Below the pieces are notes generated by a model, which made no database searches, was not told the origin of the DNA, and saw only the letters and a program-made list of their open reading frames with translations. DNA of 39,908 nucleotides from Bacillota bacterium (GTDB lineage Bacteria; Bacillota; Clostridia; Christensenellales; UMGS416): positions 1-39,908 of the forward strand of contig JAEYYW010000007.1 of NCBI GenBank assembly GCA_023428265.1, in the 5' to 3' direction. Of the stretch, positions 1-7,870 are shown in pieces. Position 1 is the first letter of the stretch. Each line of letters starts with the position of its first letter. The translations under genes and the position numbers were made by a program.

Positions 1-69
1 GTGTATTACCGTCTGAACAAAGGGCAATTCACTGAAAGGCCCATTGAGGTCAGTGAGGTGGCAGGATGA
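1..69 (+). CDS. C-terminal end of an unidentified upstream gene (partial)
   Basis: Frame 1 is open from the first base and ends in TGA at 67-69, giving the last 22 residues of a protein (ending RPIEVSEVAG). The stop overlaps the ATG of the following ABC transporter in an ATGA arrangement, which indicates translational coupling in one operon. Too little is visible to name a family. A companion transporter half or a surface/peptide-processing gene would be possible, but that is only inference. Confidence 0.6.
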   Translation: MYYRLNKGQFTERPIEVSEVAG

Positions 70-1832
70 AAAAGAATTCGATGTTTCAGGAACTCAAACA
101 GGTCCTAAACCTGATGGGTAAGAGGAAAACAGCATATATTTTGACGGTCGTACTTTCCTGCACCCTTGAGCCCTTGCAGCGCATTGCGATGAGCTTTCTT
201 AATAAAAGTCTGGTTGACTCCATCACCACTTTGAACATGCAATTATTCGTGGGTTGTATTGCCCCGGTGTTGGTGATGATCCTCATCGCCTGTGTGATGG
301 AACCGTTGGCCACCTATGTCATACACGTGATTCCGAAGAAAACGAGCATCGAAATAAAGCTCAAGGCAATTGCACATATCCAGATGCTGCCTCACTCCTA
401 TTTCGATAAGACCCACAGCGGGGATATTCTCTCAAGGCTCTCCAACGACATGGGTGTGCTGGATGAGATTTATTATTCTCATATCCGGCGGGTGCTTTGG
501 AAAACAGTAAGCGGATTGGGCTCTTTCGTCGCGATGCTTGTGCTGGACTACAGAGTTTCCATCATCATGTTCTTGATGGGCATAGCGTCGGCCAGGATAA
601 ACTCCGTCTATGCCACAAAGATTAGGGCAATCAGCGACCGTATACAAGAAGGGTTAAGCGAAGCCTCCCAGCGCATCGTGGACATTGTCACAGGCAACCG
701 AGAGATTAAGATCTTCAACATCGGCCGCATTGCTCTGGAAAAGTACCACAGCAGCAACGGGCAGACAACCGAACAGATGATGAATCGCGAAAAAATGAAC
801 GCCCAAAGGGAAGGGGCAAACTACTTTATTTCGGCATTCAATTTGTTCGGCGTGATCACATTAAGCTCCGTGATGGCTTATTTCGGCCTAATCCAGTTTG
901 GCACAGTTGTGGCGTTGATCACACTGCAATACGGCGTCACCTCCATGTTTTCAGATTGGGGCCGTGTTTTTTCCCGGCTGCAAGGCTCTCTGGCCGGAGC
1001 ACAGCGCATCATAGAACTCCTGAACACGGCACCGGAAGAAAGTTCTGAAAAGGAAAGTGTTTCAGAGGAGTTGTTTGGCGACGCCAGTGTGCGCATCGTA
1101 AACGTGTCGTTTGCTTATGATGAACAGACCGTGCTTGACAATATCAATATCCAGGCGGATCCGGGCCAGACCATCGCGCTGGTCGGGGGAAGCGGTGGGG
1201 GTAAAAGTTCGCTGATCAAGCTGATTCTTGGTTTCTACCGGAAACAAAGAGGAGACATACTGGTTCGAGGAGTCTCGGTTGACCAAATGACGCTCTCACA
1301 GCTGCGTGACCAACTCTCTTATGTGCCTCAGGACGCCTACATTTTTGACGGAACAATCTGGGAAAACATCCAATACGGGCGGCCAGAGGCCAGCAATCAA
1401 GAGATCATAGATGCTGCAATCGCCGCCAATGCACAGGAGTTTATCGAAAATATGCCGGATCAATATGAAACCCTTGTCGGAGAAAGGGGTGTCAAGCTAT
1501 CCGGGGGGCAAAGGCAGCGAATCGCAATCGCGCGGGCTGTGCTTAAAAACGCCCCAATCCTGCTGCTCGATGAGGCCACATCGTCTCTTGATTCTGAGTC
1601 AGAGAGGCTGGTGCAATCAGCACTGGAAAAGCTGATGAAGGGCAGGACCTCCATTGTGGTTGCTCACCGTTTGTCCACAATTGAGAATGCAGACAGGATT
1701 TATGTGATCGAACGGGGCAAAGTGGACGAACAGGGCACTCATCTGGAGCTAATGGCGAAATCTGGCCGGTATATGCAACTGCATCAATTGCAATTCGCCG
1801 ATGAAGTGTCAGGAGGACTGAAAATTTCCTGA
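66..1832 (+). CDS. ABC transporter, fused membrane and ATPase domains (MsbA/MdlB-type exporter)
   Basis: The 588-residue protein is a typical half-size exporter that would work as a dimer in the cytoplasmic membrane. Residues about 20-310 hold hydrophobic segments of a type-1 exporter transmembrane domain, and 340-588 hold the nucleotide-binding domain. Walker A is GGSGGGKS at 374-381, the Q-loop lies near 422, the signature LSGGQ is at 478-482, Walker B plus catalytic Glu is LLLDE at 499-503, and the H-loop His is at 534, so all ATPase motifs are present. It overlaps the upstream gene by 4 nt. The substrate cannot be read from the sequence; lipid, peptide or drug export are all possible. Its position beside polysaccharide genes may be incidental, because a broken region separates it from LicD. 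Confidence 0.9.
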   Translation: MKKNSMFQELKQVLNLMGKRKTAYILTVVLSCTLEPLQRIAMSFLNKSLVDSITTLNMQLFVGCIAPVLVMILIACVMEPLATYVIHVIPKKTSIEIKLKAIAHIQMLPHSYFDKTHSGDILSRLSNDMGVLDEIYYSHIRRVLWKTVSGLGSFVAMLVLDYRVSIIMFLMGIASARINSVYATKIRAISDRIQEGLSEASQRIVDIVTGNREIKIFNIGRIALEKYHSSNGQTTEQMMNREKMNAQREGANYFISAFNLFGVITLSSVMAYFGLIQFGTVVALITLQYGVTSMFSDWGRVFSRLQGSLAGAQRIIELLNTAPEESSEKESVSEELFGDASVRIVNVSFAYDEQTVLDNINIQADPGQTIALVGGSGGGKSSLIKLILGFYRKQRGDILVRGVSVDQMTLSQLRDQLSYVPQDAYIFDGTIWENIQYGRPEASNQEIIDAAIAANAQEFIENMPDQYETLVGERGVKLSGGQRQRIAIARAVLKNAPILLLDEATSSLDSESERLVQSALEKLMKGRTSIVVAHRLSTIENADRIYVIERGKVDEQGTHLELMAKSGRYMQLHQLQFADEVSGGLKIS

Positions 1833-1968
1833 ACAAATGATTCTCTGTCCCCCGTTGACACCGGCCATATACGCACTGAAATGAAGGGAGCATTTTGTTA
1901 TGACATCCTGCTGACTGCATCTGCTGCCTGAAGTTATTCGAAAGCAGCATTCAGCTCTACTCCGTTGA
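1833..1968. other. Intergenic stretch without a recognised gene
   Basis: This 136-nt gap between the ABC exporter and the Ig-like remnant shows stops in all forward frames and only tiny ORFs (for example a 16-codon one from 1881). A TTGACA occurs at about 1855, but no acceptable -10 follows at normal spacing. It most likely contains decayed sequence belonging to the same broken gene as the next feature. Confidence 0.4.
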
Positions 1969-2418
1969 TCAAGGTTTTGCATAGGTGCAACGGTCCCGGT
2001 GAGCTCCTCCGGAACGACCTACACAATCAAGATCACGGCTCAGAACCCCGGTGGGAGCGTCACCACCTCGGGATACACGATCAAGCTTTACAGCAAGCCC
2101 GTTGTCAGTAAGTTCTCCGTATCACCCACGAAGTTCATGATTGATACCATGTTCCGCCAAAGCTATATCACCGTTGGGTTCCAGGTGAATCACATGACTG
2201 ACATTGAGGTCCGGTTTGTAACAACGCAAGGGCAGGTTGTTAAGAGAATTAACTTAACAAATGTTGCTCCGAGCAAAATCACCTATGTGAAATGGAATGG
2301 ATACAACGGTTCCATCCCGGCCCCCAGCAGACAGTGGAAGGTGCAGATCCTGGCCGGCAGCACCACCTACAAGCCATCGACGGTGATATCTGTTATCTGG
2401 CCCCAAAGCCCGCGATAA
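1969..2418 (+). pseudogene. Remnant of an Ig-like surface/cell-wall protein (5' truncated)
   Basis: The frame is open from just after a TGA at 1966-1968 to TAA at 2416-2418, about 149 codons, but no ATG with a ribosome-binding site is present near its beginning. A GTG at 1999 is in frame but lacks a convincing Shine-Dalgarno sequence. The reading frame starts inside a beta-rich motif (TTYTIKITAQNPGGSVTTSG), as in the end of a bacterial Ig-like domain. It continues with a second beta-sandwich-like stretch resembling FlgD/T9SS-type Ig-like domains (VRFVTTQGQ, then KWNGYNG). No signal peptide or anchor is visible. I read it as the C-terminal fragment of a larger secreted repeat protein. A genuine small protein started at GTG 1999 is possible but less likely. 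Confidence 0.6.
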
Positions 2419-2442
2419 ACAGCAGGTTTCATATCGTATTAC

Positions 2443-2483
2443 AGTGGTTGCAGGGCACGGACGAACCATGCCCTGCAACCACT
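2443..2483 (+). terminator. Strong 15-bp hairpin downstream of the Ig-like remnant
   Basis: A perfect 15-bp stem (2443-2457 pairing with 2469-2483, left arm AGTGGTTGCAGGGCA) closes an 11-nt loop, 25 nt after the TAA of the remnant. No T-tract follows, so it is either a weak intrinsic terminator or a transcript-end stabilising structure. Confidence 0.5.
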
Positions 2484-2550
2484 TCCCATTATCTGGATGA
2501 AAATGCCCAGCCTTTTTCACCGGTTTGGCAAACCAGCGCAAGCTGCCGCT

Positions 2551-2578
2551 TTTGCCCTGCTGCCGTCTGTGGTATACT
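2551..2578 (+). promoter_or_regulatory. Predicted promoter of the licD-like gene
   Basis: An extended -10 (TGG then TATACT, -10 hexamer at 2573-2578) is preceded at 16 nt by a weak -35 (TTTGCC, 2551-2556). Transcription would begin near 2585, leaving a very short leader before the ATG at 2598. This gives the LicD gene its own promoter, opposite to the phosphonate operon. Confidence 0.55.
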
Positions 2579-2597
2579 GAAAAAAAAGAGGGCTCCG

Positions 2598-3407
2598 ATG
2601 AACGAATTATTGGATAAACTTCATTCCCATCATTTAAATGCACTGCTTGAAGCCGATCGGTTATGCAAAAAGCATAACATCAGATATTATTTGGTTACCG
2701 GTACACTTCTGGGCGCGGTGCGCCATAAGGGGTTCATCCCGTGGGATGATGATCTGGATATCGGCCTGCTCCGCCCCGATTATGAGCGATTCCTTCAGGT
2801 TGCTCAGACGGAGCTTTCAGACCGCTTCTTTTTGCAAACCAACGCCACCGATCCGGAGTATTTCCTCTGCTATGCCAAGATCCGCGTAAACGGCACCCGC
2901 TTTGTGGAGGAATCGTCGCAGAACTGCAACATCCACCACGGCGTCTATATTGATATCTTCCCTCTGGACAACGCGCCTGATCAGCCGGCACTTCGGAGGT
3001 TGCACGCCTTTACCACCCGCCTGCTTTCCACCGCCGTGAAGGCCAAAAGCAAGATGGTGGTGAGCAAGAACCGCAAGGGCACCGGTCTGGTCTACAATCT
3101 GTTGAAGATCCTCACCGCACCCTTCCGCCTGGGCACACTGGTCAAGGGTATGGATAAACTGATGACAATCAGCAAAAACAACAGCTCGGAATGCATCGTA
3201 AACATCAACAGTGCTTACAGTTATGCCAAGGAATGTGTGAAAAGAAGCTATTTTGAGAGCACAGTGGAGCTGGATTTTGAGGGGTACAAGATGAGCTGCC
3301 CGGCTGGCTGGCACGGGTATCTCACCGATGTATACCGGGACTATATGACCCCCCCGCCGGAAGACAAGCGATACAACCGGCACAGCGCTGTGGAGTACGA
3401 CCTATAA
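2598..3407 (+). CDS. licD: LicD-family CMP-dependent (phospho/phosphono)transferase
   Basis: Starting at ATG 2598 (AGAGGG just upstream) the product is 269 residues; the frame is open further upstream but that part is unrelated in character. LicD enzymes transfer a phosphorylated group such as phosphocholine from a CDP/CMP-activated donor onto a sugar. The family hallmarks are complete: TGTLLGAVRHKGFIPWDDD beginning at residue 34 and running into LDIG (metal-binding Asp 50-52 and 54), GVYIDIFPLDN at 115-125, and the C-terminal YRDYMTPPPEDKR near 246-258. It lies tail-to-tail (20-nt gap) with the phosphonate operon on the other strand. That context suggests the donor is a CMP-activated phosphonate rather than CDP-choline, whose synthesis genes are absent here; this is inference. 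It is probably cytoplasmic or membrane-peripheral. Confidence 0.9.
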   Translation: MNELLDKLHSHHLNALLEADRLCKKHNIRYYLVTGTLLGAVRHKGFIPWDDDLDIGLLRPDYERFLQVAQTELSDRFFLQTNATDPEYFLCYAKIRVNGTRFVEESSQNCNIHHGVYIDIFPLDNAPDQPALRRLHAFTTRLLSTAVKAKSKMVVSKNRKGTGLVYNLLKILTAPFRLGTLVKGMDKLMTISKNNSSECIVNINSAYSYAKECVKRSYFESTVELDFEGYKMSCPAGWHGYLTDVYRDYMTPPPEDKRYNRHSAVEYDL

Positions 3408-3427
3408 TCTGGCACTATCCCAAATTC

Positions 3428-4558
3428 TCACAGAATACGCTTCAGAATGCCCCGGATGTCCTCCGCAGTGAGGGCGACGGGGTTGTTTCCCATGCGCTCC
3501 TTCACAAGGCTGGCGTCGGCCAGCGGCATGGCATCGGCATCTGAAACACCGAAGGCGCCCAGGCGCAGCGTCTGAATGCCATTGCAAAGACTGTCCAGCC
3601 ACGGGCGTGCATCCTGAGGCGACGAAAGGCCCCATGCTACAAGGAGGCTGTCTCCTTCCGCAACGGCAGGCCAGTTGAGCAGCAGCACCTCCGGCAGCGT
3701 CATGGCCACAGCAAAGCCGTGCTCAATGCCCCAGCGGATGGTCATGGGGTATGAAAGGCCATGGCAAGCCGTCGTGCGGGTGTTTGAAAATGCCAGCCCG
3801 GCAAACAGAGCGCCCCGCATCATCCCTTCCCGATGCGGCAGGCTCTCCGGATTGTCCAAAGCCCCCCGAAGGTTTGCGGCAATCAACGAGACAGCGTCGC
3901 GGGCCAACGCGCGGACCACCGGGTTGGAGCGGGTAGACCAATAGGCCTCCACTGCATGGCTCAATGCGTCCAGCCCGGTAGACAGGGTAAGCCTTTGGCT
4001 CATTGAGACGGTGAGCTCCGGCACCACCCAGGCATCCTCCGGATAAAGCCAGGGCGCTTCCACCGAATATTTCTGGCTGTGCACCATGTCCCACACTGTG
4101 CCCCACATGGTCATCTCCGCACCGGTGCCGGCGGTGGTAGGCACAGCAAGGATGGGGATCCCCGTACCAAGCTGTTGGTAAGACTTTGTGTGGATTCCGT
4201 CATACAGGCGGTCAATGGCAATGGGCCAATCATAAGCCGCCATCGCGGAGATGGCCTTGGCTGTGTCGATGACACTGCCGCCGCCGATTGCCACAATGCG
4301 GTCAGGCTTTGCCGTGAACCGCCCGATGGTGCTGTGTACGCTTTCAAACGTGGGGTTGCTCGGCGTGTCGGTGATCAGCACCACGTCGTTGGCCGCCTGC
4401 AGCGCAGCGATTGCCCCGTCCAGCCCGTATTGCCGGATGGACCGCTCCGACGCGATAAAAGCGAGCCTCTTGCCGGTGCAAAGGCACTTCAAATGCGCCA
4501 CAAAGCCCGCAAAATCCAGCAGATACACCTTCACCGGGTTGTAATACGACCAATCCAT
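3428..4558 (-). CDS. Iron-containing alcohol dehydrogenase, probable phosphonoacetaldehyde reductase
   Basis: The protein is a 376-residue group III (iron-type) alcohol dehydrogenase. GGGSVIDTAKA at 92-102 is the NAD(P) loop, and the metal ligands Asp197, His201, His266 and His280 are present in the expected GLDALSHAVEA, ACHGLSYP and EHGFAVAM contexts. ATG 4558 is chosen because GGAGGG sits 6 nt upstream; the TTG six bases earlier overlaps the spacing. It is the last gene of the operon, after phosphonopyruvate decarboxylase. Iron-type dehydrogenases in this position (PhpC/FomC type) reduce phosphonoacetaldehyde to 2-hydroxyethylphosphonate. The reaction also pulls the decarboxylation forward. 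Substrate assignment rests on context; no aminotransferase for the alternative 2-aminoethylphosphonate route is seen. Confidence 0.85.
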   Translation of the reverse strand: MDWSYYNPVKVYLLDFAGFVAHLKCLCTGKRLAFIASERSIRQYGLDGAIAALQAANDVVLITDTPSNPTFESVHSTIGRFTAKPDRIVAIGGGSVIDTAKAISAMAAYDWPIAIDRLYDGIHTKSYQQLGTGIPILAVPTTAGTGAEMTMWGTVWDMVHSQKYSVEAPWLYPEDAWVVPELTVSMSQRLTLSTGLDALSHAVEAYWSTRSNPVVRALARDAVSLIAANLRGALDNPESLPHREGMMRGALFAGLAFSNTRTTACHGLSYPMTIRWGIEHGFAVAMTLPEVLLLNWPAVAEGDSLLVAWGLSSPQDARPWLDSLCNGIQTLRLGAFGVSDADAMPLADASLVKERMGNNPVALTAEDIRGILKRIL

Positions 4559-4595
4559 GACCAACCCTCCTAAAACAACCGCTTTTTATGCGGAA

Positions 4596-4616
4596 CGGGA
4601 TGGTGCACCCATCCCG
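4596..4616 (-). promoter_or_regulatory. Intercistronic hairpin between decarboxylase and reductase genes
   Basis: A perfect 8-bp stem (CGGGATGG at 4596-4603 with CCATCCCG at 4609-4616) and 5-nt loop lies in the 85-nt gap between the two genes, with no T-tract on the minus strand. It probably serves in mRNA processing or stability, or tunes expression of the last gene, rather than ending transcription. Confidence 0.45.
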
Positions 4617-4643
4617 CCCGAAGTCATTCCTTGCAGCATCCGG

Positions 4644-5777
4644 TTATTTCGCAAGCTCCCGCATGAACTCGGCTTTATTCTCCGCCGGCGTGGTCTTCGG
4701 CCTTCCAAGATCCGCCCGGCTATCAAGGTTCACATTCACCTGCAAAAACACCGGCCCTTCCGCAGCTTTGCAGCGCTCCACCGCCCGGACCAGTGCCTCC
4801 GCGTCGGAGACGCACAGCGCCTCGGAATAGCCGCAGGCTCTGGCCACCGCAGGGAAATCGATCTGCCCCGCCACAGTGGGCATGCCGCCCACCGACTCGT
4901 GGGCGCAGTTATTCAGCAGCACATGCAAGAAGTTTTTCGGCTTGCGCGAGCCGATTAATGCCATGCCCCCCATGTGCATCAGCACCGCACCGTCGCCGTC
5001 CAGGCAGCAGACTCGCTTGTCAGGCTTCTGCTCGGCGATTCCAAGAGCAATCATCGCGGCATGCCCCATCGAGCCAACCGTCAGAAAATCATGCCCGCGT
5101 ATGGCGGAGCTGTTGGCGCGGTATTCATAGAGCTCCCGGCTGGCCTTGCCGGTGGTGGAGACCACGAAGCTGTCCTCCCCCAGGAGGCCGGCAATGGCCT
5201 GAATGGCCTGCTCGCGGCTCATGCTCGAATCCGACATGTATTTCTGCCCCGCGTATTTGCCGAACGCGCCTTTGGCTACCACCAGCGCCACCGTGCGACC
5301 CTTGGCCAGCGCCGGGGCAAGCCTTTCATCGAAAACATCTCTCAGGCCTTCCAGCGTGCCATCGGCTTCCAGCACATGGCTTTCGATGCCGAGCACATTC
5401 AGCAGATCCATCGTGATTTCACCCTGCTTCACATGCTGGGGTTCGTCGTGCACGCCCGGGCGGCCGCGCCAGCCCACCAGCAGGATGGAGGGAATGGCAT
5501 ACACCATTGGGTCCATGAGCGAGGTGATGGGGTTGACGGCATTTCCAAGGCCGCTGTTCTGCATATACACCAGAGGGATGCCGCCGGTGGCCAAATGGTA
5601 GCCGGCTGCAATGCCCACTGCGTTCCCCTCGTTGGCGGCAATGATGTGCCGCTCGCCGGTGCCATACAGCGTTGTGATGAAGTCACAAAACTCCTTCAAT
5701 TGAGAATCGGGCACGCCGGTGAAAAGGCCAACGCCTTTCTCAATCAGAAAATCATGAAACCCCCGCACATCAATCAT
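4644..5777 (-). CDS. ppd: Phosphonopyruvate decarboxylase (ThDP-dependent)
   Basis: This 377-residue enzyme would decarboxylate phosphonopyruvate to phosphonoacetaldehyde, the irreversible step that drives phosphonate synthesis. The N-terminus FLIEKGVGLFTGVPDSQLKE and AANEGNAVGIAAGYHLATGG (cofactor-activating Glu50) are typical of the family. The thiamine diphosphate/Mg motif runs from GDG at 261-263 to NN at 289-290. The start is placed at ATG 5777: the upstream bases GGGGGTGA form a ribosome-binding site overlapping the end of the PEP mutase gene, while the GTG at 5786 lies inside that site. The stop of pepM and this ribosome-binding site overlap, so the two are translationally coupled. Sulfopyruvate decarboxylase is a relative, but the PEP mutase neighbour decides the assignment. 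Confidence 0.93.
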   Translation of the reverse strand: MIDVRGFHDFLIEKGVGLFTGVPDSQLKEFCDFITTLYGTGERHIIAANEGNAVGIAAGYHLATGGIPLVYMQNSGLGNAVNPITSLMDPMVYAIPSILLVGWRGRPGVHDEPQHVKQGEITMDLLNVLGIESHVLEADGTLEGLRDVFDERLAPALAKGRTVALVVAKGAFGKYAGQKYMSDSSMSREQAIQAIAGLLGEDSFVVSTTGKASRELYEYRANSSAIRGHDFLTVGSMGHAAMIALGIAEQKPDKRVCCLDGDGAVLMHMGGMALIGSRKPKNFLHVLLNNCAHESVGGMPTVAGQIDFPAVARACGYSEALCVSDAEALVRAVERCKAAEGPVFLQVNVNLDSRADLGRPKTTPAENKAEFMRELAK

Positions 5778-5778
5778 G

Positions 5779-7080
5779 TCATTCACCCCCCGGAATCAAT
5801 CGCAGCACCTGGCTGATGGGCAGGCACATCTTGTCCGCTTCATAGGCCCGGTTTGTCTCAAGGATCGTCTCCGCCGTCTTCACCATGGCCGGAAAGGCGC
5901 TGCGCACCAGGTGGTTGGCATAGATCACAATGTTGACCCCGCGTTCGGAGAACTCTTGCTCATACACCTGGTTGAAGGTGGTTGGCACCACCACCAGCGG
6001 GATGCCCTCGCCGAACTCCCGATAGCGCCGGCAGAACTCGAAGATCTCGTCCGGCGTCTTCTCCCGGCTGTGGATCATGATGCCGCCGGCGCCGGCCGCG
6101 ATATAGGCCTTGGCGCGGGCCACGGCGTCCTCCATGCCCGCCCGCAGAATGAGGCTCTCGATGCGGGCGATGATGAGAAACTCCTTGGTCTGCAGGGCGT
6201 CCCGCCCGGCGCGGATCTTGGCGCTGAAGTTCTCAATGGTGTCCTGCGTCTGCTCAACCTCGGTGCCAAACAGGGAGTTTTTCTTCAGGCCGATCTTGTC
6301 CTCAATGATGATTGCGGACACACCCATGCGTTCCAGCGTTTTCACATTGAACACGAAGTGCTCGGTGAGCCCGCCGGTGTCGCCATCCAGGATGATCGGC
6401 TTGGTGGTAACCTCCATGATGTCGTTGATGGTGCTGAGGCGCGATGTCATGTCCACAAGCTCGATGTCCGGCTTGCCCTTGGCGGTGCTGTCGCAAAGGC
6501 TGGACACCCACATCGCATCAAAGCTTTCGATTTTCTCGTCCTTGACCACCCGCGTGGTTTCCACGATGAGGCCCGTCAGGCCGTTGTGGGCCTCCAGCAC
6601 GCGCACCAATGGCTTCAGCTTCATGATCTCGGTGAGGCGGCGCCGGCGGTCTTCCGGCATGATGCCGCCGGCGTCCAGATGGCCGCGCACCTTTTCAATG
6701 CTCACATCCCTGGTGTAGGAAACCTCATGGAGCTTGCCGCCCCACTCAGCCAGCACCTCGATCACGCGGGCGCGCACCTTGCTCTGGATGCCCTGCTGCC
6801 AGTCATCACCGTGCACCACATAATCAGGCGTTAACAGCCGCAGGTTCTTCTCATAGTCAATCGTGTCCTGCGGGATTGTGGCCGAAACTCCCTTGATGGC
6901 GCTGATGATCTTTTCGCGCTCAGCGTATTTCATGATGGGGTATCGCTTGTAGCTGGCGATGGCCTCGTCGGTGAGCACGCCCACCGTGACCTCGCCCAGC
7001 TCGGCGGCTTTGCTGATGAGATTGATGTGCCCGTGATGGATGATATCGGCGCTCATCGCCACATAAACTTTCTTTTGCAT
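5779..7080 (-). CDS. pepM: Bifunctional cytidylyltransferase - phosphoenolpyruvate mutase (Fom1-like)
   Basis: PEP mutase rearranges phosphoenolpyruvate to phosphonopyruvate, forming the C-P bond. In this 433-residue protein residues about 1-135 are an HxGH nucleotidyltransferase domain (HHGH at 15-18, DIIHHGHINLISKA), and about 150-433 are PEP mutase. The diagnostic EDKIGLKKNS is at 260-269, the metal-binding LDGDTGG at 231-237. The same order occurs in Fom1 of fosfomycin producers, whose N-terminal domain makes CMP-2-hydroxyethylphosphonate (established for Fom1; inferred here). The start ATG 7080 is preceded by AGGGA and lies 11 nt after the preceding stop; the frame is open 63 codons further upstream, but only inside the preceding gene. 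It sits mid-operon, and its stop overlaps the ribosome-binding site of ppd. Confidence 0.93.
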   Translation of the reverse strand: MQKKVYVAMSADIIHHGHINLISKAAELGEVTVGVLTDEAIASYKRYPIMKYAEREKIISAIKGVSATIPQDTIDYEKNLRLLTPDYVVHGDDWQQGIQSKVRARVIEVLAEWGGKLHEVSYTRDVSIEKVRGHLDAGGIMPEDRRRRLTEIMKLKPLVRVLEAHNGLTGLIVETTRVVKDEKIESFDAMWVSSLCDSTAKGKPDIELVDMTSRLSTINDIMEVTTKPIILDGDTGGLTEHFVFNVKTLERMGVSAIIIEDKIGLKKNSLFGTEVEQTQDTIENFSAKIRAGRDALQTKEFLIIARIESLILRAGMEDAVARAKAYIAAGAGGIMIHSREKTPDEIFEFCRRYREFGEGIPLVVVPTTFNQVYEQEFSERGVNIVIYANHLVRSAFPAMVKTAETILETNRAYEADKMCLPISQVLRLIPGGE

Positions 7081-7091
7081 CGCTCGTTCCC

Positions 7092-7802
7092 TTATCCCAG
7101 TTTCTCTTTGATGATGTTCAAATCGGCTTCGTTGTCCACTTCCATGCACAACTCGCCCTTCAGATCCAACCCCATAAGGTTCATGCTTTCCAGGATGGCA
7201 TTCAGCGCGTTTTCCGCATAAACGGTCACAACACCCCGCGCGCAGAACTCGCCAATGGCTTGCTGCCACCTGAGCCAGTCAGGCTTATCCAGTTTATAGA
7301 AGGGCTGGCAAGCCAGGCAATCATCGCCAAACACGTTTGTTCCGATCTCCCTGACCTGCCCACTGGGAGAAAGCCGCGCTTTGAAGTCCTTTTCCGGGAT
7401 GGGCAGGGTGCTATCCACCACCACCGTGCTGCCGCTGGCACCCAGAACCGTGCGGGCGGCTCTTTCGGAGAACACAAGATCGCCGTGCAGCAACAGCACA
7501 TCATCCTGCGTGGCGCCGGCGGCCTTCAGAAGAGAGACGATATAGTTGGTTTCTTTGTAGGCATCATTGTATACATAGGTGATGTCCACACCGGAGTATT
7601 TCTCCGTGAGATAAGCCTGTAGCAAATCGGCCATATAACCGGTGGTCACCACGAATTTGCTGATACCAAGCGCCCGAAGCGTATCAATTTGGTTGGACAG
7701 GATGGTTTTGCCAGGGGCGATCTCCACCATGCTCTTGGGGTTGTTTTGGGTGAGCGCACCCATACGGCTGCCCATGCCGGAGTTTAACAAAATAGCTAGC
7801 AT
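7092..7802 (-). CDS. LicC/PntC-like NTP (cytidylyl) transferase
   Basis: The 236-residue protein has the Rossmann-type nucleotidyltransferase fold. LLNSGMGSRMG near residues 5-15 is the nucleotide-binding loop, followed by NNPKSMVEI (substrate Lys). LLLHGDLVF carries the metal-binding Asp, and YNDAYKETNYIVSLLKA is reminiscent of phosphocholine and aminoethylphosphonate cytidylyltransferases. These enzymes activate a small phosphoryl or phosphonyl alcohol/amine with CTP. GAGGG lies 7 nt before ATG 7802. In the operon it stands between the flippase and pepM. Because pepM already carries a cytidylyltransferase domain, this second enzyme may activate the same phosphonate or another headgroup. Sugar-1-phosphate nucleotidylyltransferase is an alternative, but the length and middle motif favour the LicC/PntC group. 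Confidence 0.75.
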   Translation of the reverse strand: MLAILLNSGMGSRMGALTQNNPKSMVEIAPGKTILSNQIDTLRALGISKFVVTTGYMADLLQAYLTEKYSGVDITYVYNDAYKETNYIVSLLKAAGATQDDVLLLHGDLVFSERAARTVLGASGSTVVVDSTLPIPEKDFKARLSPSGQVREIGTNVFGDDCLACQPFYKLDKPDWLRWQQAIGEFCARGVVTVYAENALNAILESMNLMGLDLKGELCMEVDNEADLNIIKEKLG

Positions 7803-7870
7803 TTGGTAACCCTCAAATCAATCCCAATCATTATAACCCATGAAGCGTCACATCACAACAGAACCGGCCT

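Noticed and set aside
2292..2597. 102-codon N-terminal extension of the LicD frame
   Set aside because: It overlaps the Ig-like remnant, the hairpin and the predicted promoter; LicD homology begins at ATG 2598.
5776..6834. 352-codon plus-strand open frame opposite pepM
   Set aside because: Shadow of the PEP mutase gene; no recognisable protein and rich in His/Ala/Leu from codon mirror effects.
2598..7802. Fosfomycin or other phosphonate antibiotic cluster
   Set aside because: Only the early steps (PepM, Ppd, reductase) are present; no Fom3-type radical SAM methylase, epoxidase or Fom4-like enzyme is seen, and the neighbours are glycan genes.
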